A stretch of DNA of 64,000 nucleotides, taken from Henriciella sp045287255 (GTDB lineage Bacteria; Pseudomonadota; Alphaproteobacteria; Caulobacterales; Hyphomonadaceae). The notes below the pieces were generated by a model. It worked only from the letters and a program-made list of their open reading frames with translations, had not been told where the DNA came from and did not search any database. Both the position numbers and the translations under genes were made by a program. Shown here one piece after another: positions 59,166 to 64,000 of this stretch. The stretch spans positions 682,001 to 746,000 of the forward strand of contig NZ_CP137142.1 of assembly GCF_045287255.1 (NCBI RefSeq). Direction: 5' to 3'. Numbering within the stretch: position 1 is the stretch's first letter; the number at the start of each line of letters is the position of its first letter.

Positions 59166-60131
59166 ATGAAGAAGTTCTTTTTAATGTCTGCTGCTGGTGT
59201 CGCTATGGCGGCTGCTGCTTTTGGTCAGGCGAATGATTTGCCACCAGCGGCAAGTGCTGGCGAGTGCTTTGCACGTGTGTTGGTGCCTGAAACCACTGAA
59301 GTCATGATGGAGCAGGTGGTTGATAAAGAAGCGTCTTTCGAAATCAGCGTTATTCCGGCTCAGTATGAGACGATAACAGAGCAGCGTCTGGTTAAGGAAG
59401 AGACGATTGCTTATCGGACCGTTCCGGCAGTTTACGAGACGGTGACGGAAGTCATCGAAATCGAGCCGGCTCGTGAAGTGGTCACTGTGATCCCAGCTCA
59501 ATACGAAACCTATACAGAGCAGGTTCTGGTTCGGGATGCTTACACCACCTGGAAACCAGGTGCTGGTCTTTACGGTCGTACAACGGAACTCGGCGTTGTT
59601 CCAACCGGAATGGATGCCGTCGCAACCGGTGAACTCCTGTGTATGGTCGAAGTTCCGGCGCAGTATGACACAGTCACACGGACACGCCTTGTTTCTGCAG
59701 AGCGGACTGAGGTTGAGGTTGTTCCAGCGCGGACACAAACTGTGACCAAGGAAGTTGTCGTTGAGCCTCCACGTGTGGTTGAGGAAGTTGTTCCAGCGGT
59801 CTTTGAGACTGTTGAGGTGCAGCGCCTTGTCTCTGCGGCGCGCGAAGAGCGGATTGAAATTCCGGCGACTTACAAAACGGTTGAAAAGCGCGTTGTTACT
59901 GGCGGCGGTGGCCTCGAATGGCGCGAAGTGCTTTGCGACACGAACACAACTTCTGCAAAGATCCGTGAAATCCAGACGGCTCTGACCGTTGCAGGTTACC
60001 GTGCACCAGCTGATGGCCAGTTTGGTCCAGCAACGCTGAGCGCCATGGAAAGCTTCCAGCGTGCTAACGGTTTGCCAGTTGGTTACCTGACGGTTTCAAC
60101 TGTTCAGGCGCTGGGTGTTTCACCCTTCTAA
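59166..60131 (+). CDS. Exported repeat protein with C-terminal peptidoglycan-binding domain
   Basis: 321 residues. Signal peptide MKKFFLMSAAGVAMAAAAFG. Residues about 35-255 contain about seven copies of a short beta motif with the consensus V-P-A-x-Y-E-T-V-T-E-x-x-L-V (IPAQYETITEQRLV, VPAVYETVTEVIEI, IPAQYETYTEQVLV, VPAQYDTVTRTRLV, VPAVFETVEVQRLV). One copy is separated by TWKPGAGLYGRTTE. Residues about 262-321 form a PG_binding_1 domain (IQTALTVAGYRAPADGQFGP, FQRANGLPVGYLTVSTVQAL). It should lie in the periplasm bound to the wall. GGGGAA precedes the ATG. Function unknown; the repeats may be a rod or binding array. Confidence 0.88.
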   Translation: MKKFFLMSAAGVAMAAAAFGQANDLPPAASAGECFARVLVPETTEVMMEQVVDKEASFEISVIPAQYETITEQRLVKEETIAYRTVPAVYETVTEVIEIEPAREVVTVIPAQYETYTEQVLVRDAYTTWKPGAGLYGRTTELGVVPTGMDAVATGELLCMVEVPAQYDTVTRTRLVSAERTEVEVVPARTQTVTKEVVVEPPRVVEEVVPAVFETVEVQRLVSAAREERIEIPATYKTVEKRVVTGGGGLEWREVLCDTNTTSAKIREIQTALTVAGYRAPADGQFGPATLSAMESFQRANGLPVGYLTVSTVQALGVSPF

Positions 60132-60152
60132 ACGCTGATCACATCAGTAAGG

Positions 60153-60186
60153 CCCCCGTCGGATGCTGTCTGGCGGGGGTTTTCTA
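60153..60186 (+). terminator. Intrinsic terminator after the PG-binding repeat gene
   Basis: Stem CCCCCGTC (60153-60160) with GGCGGGGG (60172-60179; one G-U pair), loop of 11 bases, then TTTTC and further Ts. It separates this gene from the convergent ispH. Confidence 0.75.
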
Positions 60187-60188
60187 TT

Positions 60189-61133
60189 TTAGACTTTTTC
60201 AAGCACGCGTGGCAGTTTGAAGACAACGCTTTCGGTGGCAGTTGTGACTTCTTCAACCGTAATATCGAAACGCGCACGGCAGGCTGCGATCAGGCCTTGA
60301 ACCAAGTCTTCAGGGGCGCTGGCTCCAGCAGTCAGACCCAAGGTGTCCACACCCTCAAACCATGACCAGTCGACATTTTCGGCGCTCGCGACCAGCTCAG
60401 ACTTTGGCGTTCCTGCGCGCAGGGCGACTTCAACCAGCCGCTTTGAATTTGAAGATGTCTCTGCTCCGATGACCAGAAACAGGTCGGCCCGTTCAGCCAT
60501 GACTTTCACCGCTTCTTGCCGATTGGTCGTGGCATAACAAATGTCTTCCTTATGCGGCGCGCTGATTTTTGGGAACCGAGCCTGAAGGGCCGCGACGATT
60601 TCGGCGGTATCATCGACGCTCAGGGTTGTCTGCGTGACAAAGGCAAGATTGTCAGGGTCACGCGGGACAAAGCTTGCGACGTCTTGAACGGTTTCAATCA
60701 GACTCATGCTGCCCTCTGGCAGTTGCCCCATTGTGCCTTCGACTTCGGGGTGGCCGGCATGACCAATCAGGATGATCTCCCGGCCATCGCGGGCATGACG
60801 TTCGGCCTCAACATGGACCTTTGACACAAGCGGGCAGGTGGCATCGACAAATGTCATTTCACGACGGGCGGCTTCAGCCGGAATGGCCTTGGGTACGCCG
60901 TGTGCGGAAAAGACAACTGGCCGATCATCCGGGCACTCGTCCAACTCGTCGACGAACACAGCGCCCATTTGCTCAAGGCGTGAGACGACATGTTCATTAT
61001 GCACGATTTCATGACGGACATAGACAGGCGCGCCCCATTTTCCGAGCGCTTCCTCGACGATCTGAATAGCCCGATCAACGCCCGCGCAAAAGCCGCGCGG
61101 GGCCGCCAGCAAGATCGTTAAAGGTCTCGACAT
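60189..61133 (-). CDS. ispH: 4-hydroxy-3-methylbut-2-enyl diphosphate reductase
   Basis: 314 residues. Last step of the MEP pathway to IPP and DMAPP, an iron-sulphur enzyme. The three cluster cysteines are Cys16 (PRGFCAGVDRA), Cys100 (DATCPLVSKVH) and Cys199 (EDICYATTNRQ). Also GHAGHPEVEGT, TSSNSKRL and ASAPEDLVQG. No membrane segment. It is divergent from the lipoprotein gene (gap about 120 bases). Confidence 0.96.
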   Translation of the reverse strand: MSRPLTILLAAPRGFCAGVDRAIQIVEEALGKWGAPVYVRHEIVHNEHVVSRLEQMGAVFVDELDECPDDRPVVFSAHGVPKAIPAEAARREMTFVDATCPLVSKVHVEAERHARDGREIILIGHAGHPEVEGTMGQLPEGSMSLIETVQDVASFVPRDPDNLAFVTQTTLSVDDTAEIVAALQARFPKISAPHKEDICYATTNRQEAVKVMAERADLFLVIGAETSSNSKRLVEVALRAGTPKSELVASAENVDWSWFEGVDTLGLTAGASAPEDLVQGLIAACRARFDITVEEVTTATESVVFKLPRVLEKV

Positions 61134-61253
61134 GACATATTCTCCATCAAACCGGCGCAGATCAGGCGTTGCGCCTTTTCTCGCAGCCCAGTAACACTGC
61201 AGCTAACTATGGAAGGCCTCGCATACAAGGCCAGGAAAAATAAGGCAGCCCCC

Positions 61254-61820
61254 ATGCGTAAAATTGCCCTTGTTGCTGCAACAGCGATCTTGGTCCTTTC
61301 AGGATGTCGTAGCGCGACGCCATTTTCGGATGCATTTGACTCGCGGCCCAATGCTGGACCGTGTCCACCAGCTGGAGCGCTGTATAATGCGTCCCGTATT
61401 GTCGACCTTGATGATCAGGGGATGGCGTATGGGAATATCGAGTATACCGGCGAGATCGTGGATGTTCGCATGTTCTGTCGCTATGCTGATGATGATCCAG
61501 TGCGGGCTGAGATCGAAATTGACTTTGCTTTCGGAAAAGGCCCGCAGGGCACAGGCGTGCGTCATGACTATGGCTATTGGGTGGCTGTGACTCGGCGCAG
61601 TGGAAAAGTTCTCAACAAGGAGTTTTTCACGGCTTCCGCCGATTTCACAGATGGTCCTGTGACCGGCCAGACAGAAGTGATCCAGTCGATCCGTATTCCC
61701 CGAATGGATGATACGATTTCCGCGGCTAACTTTGAAATTGTCGTTGGCTTCGACCTGACTGAAGAACAGCACACCTTCAATAAGGAAGGCCGCCGTTTCC
61801 GCCTCGGTGCAGGGAACTAG
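61254..61820 (+). CDS. Lipoprotein of unknown function, 188 aa
   Basis: Start at ATG 61254; the frame is open upstream to 61209 but the lipoprotein signal begins here. MRKIALVAATAILVLSGC gives a lipobox LSGC with Cys18. The mature part begins with a short disordered stretch and becomes beta-rich (YGNIEYTGEIVDVRMFC, AEIEIDFAFGKGPQG, WVAVTRRSGKVLNKEFF, IRIPRMDDTISAANFEIVVG). Not recognised beyond this. It is followed after 20 bases by argS and probably co-transcribed. Confidence 0.8.
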   Translation: MRKIALVAATAILVLSGCRSATPFSDAFDSRPNAGPCPPAGALYNASRIVDLDDQGMAYGNIEYTGEIVDVRMFCRYADDDPVRAEIEIDFAFGKGPQGTGVRHDYGYWVAVTRRSGKVLNKEFFTASADFTDGPVTGQTEVIQSIRIPRMDDTISAANFEIVVGFDLTEEQHTFNKEGRRFRLGAGN

Positions 61821-61840
61821 ACGGCGAACGGAGCACGAGA

Positions 61841-63646
61841 ATGACAATATTGGCGGGCCAGCTCGAAGCGGCGTGTATAGCGGCGTTTGAGGCTGAGGGG
61901 CTTGAAGCACGTTGGGGCGCGGTGAAGCAATCAGACCGACCAGAGCTGGCTGATTTTCAGTGCAATGGTTGTATGGGGGCGGCGAAATCTGCGGGTATGA
62001 ACCCACGAGAGCTGGCAGCGAAGATTGCACCTCGTCTGGCGGAGCACGCAGCGATTGACCGGGTCGATATTGCCGGGCCAGGCTTTCTCAACATTGTGGT
62101 CACGGCAGAGGCACTGGCCGGGGCAGCGGAACATGTGCGTAGCGATGCCAAGGCTGGCGGTGGACAAGCTGTAGAAGCCGAAACCGTCGTCATCGACTTT
62201 GGTGGGCCGAATGTCGCCAAGCCAATGCATGTTGGCCATTTGCGTAGCGCCGTTATTGGCGACACGCTGGTGCGTTTGCTGCGTTTCCTGGGCGATCAGG
62301 TCACAGGCGATGTGCACTTAGGCGACTGGGGCTTGCAAATGGGCCTGCTAATCGTCGCCGTGGAAGAAGAGCAGCCTGACCTGCCTTACTTTGATGCGGG
62401 CAATGAAGGGCCGTTTCCAAGCGAGCCGCCTGTAACGATGGAAGATCTCTCGCGGCTTTATCCGATGGCATCCGGGCGCTCCAAGGAAGATGCTGCGTAT
62501 CTGGAGAAAGCACAGAATGCCGTAGCGCAGATGCAGGCTGGAAGGGCGGGGTATCGCGCGCTGTTGCAGCACTTTATCGATGTGTCTGTCGCCGCTCTGA
62601 AAGTGGATTATGGCTTTCTGGATGTGTCTTTCGATCTCTGGAAAGGCGAAAGCGACGTTGATCCATTGATTGCGCCGATGGTTGAAGACCTCAAAGACCG
62701 CGGTCTTGCCCGGCTTGATGAAGGGGCCTGGATCATTGATATCGCTCGCGAGAATGAAAATGTCCCGACTGTTGGCAAAGATGGTCAGGAGCGGCTGAAA
62801 AACCCAATGCCGCCTTTGATGCTGGTCAATTCGCGTGGCGGGACAGGCTATCATGCCACCGACCTTGCGACGATCCTTGATCGCAAGCAGGAGATCAATC
62901 CTGATCGCATCCTCTATGTCGTGGATCAGCGTCAGGCGACCCATTTCGAGCAGGTCTATCGCGCCTCTGACAAAGCAGGCTATGTCCCGCACGAGCGCCT
63001 GGAGCATCTTGGCTTCGGCACCGTGAATGGCAAGGATGGCAAGCCCTTCAAGACCCGTGAAGGCGGTACACTAAGGTTGGCTGATCTCAACGCGATGGCG
63101 CTTGAAGAGGCGACCAAGAAGATCGGCGATGCCGGGCTCTCCGGTGAAATTGGCGCAGAAGAGAAGAGTGAGATTGGTCGCCTTGTCGCGCGTGCCGCGC
63201 TGCGCTTTGCCGACCTGCAAAACCAACGCACAACCAATTACGTTTTTGATCTCGAGCGGTTTACCAGCTTTGAGGGCAAGACCGGGCCATACCTGCTCTA
63301 TGCGGCGGTGCGGATGAAAGCGCTGCTGCGCCGGGCTGGCGAGGAAGGTCATGCACCGGGCGCTATACGGATCGAGAATGAGGCTGAGCGTAAATTGGCT
63401 CTGGTGCTCGATGGATTTGCCTTGTCGCTCCGTCTCGCGCGCGAGAAGCGAATGCCACATTATGTTTGCGAGCATGTCTATACGCTGGCTCAGGCTTTCA
63501 GCGCGTTCTACGCCGCGAGCCCGATCCTCAAGGATGGTGTGGCTGCGGAAGTACGTGCGTCACGTCTTGGACTGGTTGAAGCTGTCCTGAAACAGCTTGA
63601 AGCCGGGCTTGGCATCCTCGGGATTACCGCGCCAGAGCGTATGTAA
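61841..63646 (+). CDS. argS: Arginine-tRNA ligase
   Basis: 601 residues, class I. The N-terminal Add1 domain (about 1-90) binds the D-loop of tRNA-Arg. HIGH motif is HVGH in PNVAKPMHVGHLRSAVIGD; DVHLGDWGLQMGLLI follows. No canonical KMSKS, as in most ArgRS. The DALR-type anticodon domain is near 490-601 (TGPYLLYAAVRMKALLRRAG). The upstream lipoprotein gene is 20 bases away. Confidence 0.95.
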   Translation: MTILAGQLEAACIAAFEAEGLEARWGAVKQSDRPELADFQCNGCMGAAKSAGMNPRELAAKIAPRLAEHAAIDRVDIAGPGFLNIVVTAEALAGAAEHVRSDAKAGGGQAVEAETVVIDFGGPNVAKPMHVGHLRSAVIGDTLVRLLRFLGDQVTGDVHLGDWGLQMGLLIVAVEEEQPDLPYFDAGNEGPFPSEPPVTMEDLSRLYPMASGRSKEDAAYLEKAQNAVAQMQAGRAGYRALLQHFIDVSVAALKVDYGFLDVSFDLWKGESDVDPLIAPMVEDLKDRGLARLDEGAWIIDIARENENVPTVGKDGQERLKNPMPPLMLVNSRGGTGYHATDLATILDRKQEINPDRILYVVDQRQATHFEQVYRASDKAGYVPHERLEHLGFGTVNGKDGKPFKTREGGTLRLADLNAMALEEATKKIGDAGLSGEIGAEEKSEIGRLVARAALRFADLQNQRTTNYVFDLERFTSFEGKTGPYLLYAAVRMKALLRRAGEEGHAPGAIRIENEAERKLALVLDGFALSLRLAREKRMPHYVCEHVYTLAQAFSAFYAASPILKDGVAAEVRASRLGLVEAVLKQLEAGLGILGITAPERM

Positions 63647-63801
63647 GTCAAAAGTAAACAAAACGGCCTGTTTTATTTACCCGGCCCTAACGCGTTTTAA
63701 CGGTGTTGGGGTGAGGGTGAACAAATCAGACGATTTCGGTAACTATTGGGCAAGGCGTCAGAGCTATCTTTAGGGTAACAAGACCCCGAAGGAGCCCAAT
63801 A

Positions 63802-64000
63802 ATGCTTAAAAACATGATCAGAACTGCCGCAGAAGCCACTGGCCTGACGCAATCAAAAGCCAAAGAAGCGATTGGCGTCGTCCTGAATACATCAGAGCGG
63901 CAAGGCTCCCCACTCGCTGAGGCCGTGTTCCGGAAGATGCCAGGCGCACGTACATTGTCTGCAACGACAGGCGCAGAGACTGGCGCGACAACCGGCGTCA
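63802..64000 (+). CDS. N-terminal part of an unidentified protein (runs off the window)
   Basis: ATG 63802 preceded by AAGGAG at 63789-63794. The 66 visible residues are open to the window edge. They start with MLKNMIRTAAEATGLTQSKA, a helical stretch resembling the N-terminus of DNA-binding HU proteins, continue with a predicted helix (LAEAVFRKMPGA), and end in a low-complexity stretch TTGAETGATTG. Partial; family not recognised. The 155-base gap before it contains only an AT-rich 10-bp imperfect hairpin (63655-63679) just after argS. Confidence 0.55.
   Translation, partial: MLKNMIRTAAEATGLTQSKAKEAIGVVLNTSERQGSPLAEAVFRKMPGARTLSATTGAETGATTGV

Overview
The window is one contiguous piece of chromosome from a Gram-negative alphaproteobacterium, most likely a Caulobacter relative of the Hyphomonadaceae/Maricaulales type. 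The evidence is a PopZ polar-organising protein in the order tolC-popZ-valS, LpxI (rather than LpxH) in the lipid A operon, a GTTC-N7-GTTC type LexA box upstream of lexA, a DUF1150 protein, a TonB-dependent receptor, and many small periplasmic or lipoprotein genes. By eye the GC content is moderately high, with one conspicuous AT-rich exception near 22.56-22.64 kb. There is no phage, no transposase, no CRISPR array and no rRNA; one tRNA (Leu, anticodon CAA) is present.

Region by region. 1-2976: end of a lipid A operon (lpxD end, lpxA, lpxI, lpxB), closely packed and without fabZ between lpxD and lpxA. 2973-9052: gltX-gltA on the minus strand, comEC divergent from gltX, then lexA and a TfoX-like gene. 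9267-13734: a serine hydrolase of the beta-lactamase fold, a secreted unknown protein and an acyl-CoA dehydrogenase in one minus-strand operon, then an RhlE-type RNA helicase. 14000-20893: sodB, a phytoene-synthase-like protein, tolC, popZ and valS; the popZ-valS gap holds a very long hairpin and a terminator-like stem. 20895-25671: an isoaspartyl peptidase/asparaginase lipoprotein gene, an unknown secreted protein with an AT-rich upstream region, a second truncated copy of the peptidase 3' end, ilvD and a DUF3137 gene. 25694-33064: a DUF2145 pair, tRNA-Leu, and a minus-strand locus reading AraC regulator, TonB-dependent receptor, MFS transporter, lipoprotein hydrolase.

33152-41252: an S9 oligopeptidase lipoprotein, msrB, a cysteine-rich Sel1-repeat protein, a MaoC hydratase, a VOC protein, an acyl-CoA synthetase and a DUF2189 membrane protein. 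41318-49717: a PLP decarboxylase divergent from an ECF sigma/DUF6768 pair, an ABC ATPase without permease, a DksA-like zinc protein, a complete ABC exporter pair, DUF1150 and a Tat-exported PhoD phosphatase. 49785-57463: rluD, an unknown glycine-rich protein, an SDR, an MscS channel, a PepSY membrane protein, and a BlaI repressor with an M56 protease fused to an adhesin-like GIN domain. 57577-64000: purB, a possible short gene, a repeat protein with a peptidoglycan-binding domain, ispH, a lipoprotein, argS and the start of an unidentified gene.

Most of the window is core metabolism, envelope and translation. The parts most worth a second look are the BlaI/M56-GIN pair with its tandem operators, the duplicated peptidase 3' end around an AT-rich orphan gene, the structured valS leader, the cysteine-rich Sel1 array with a higher-order repeat, and the repeat protein ahead of ispH.
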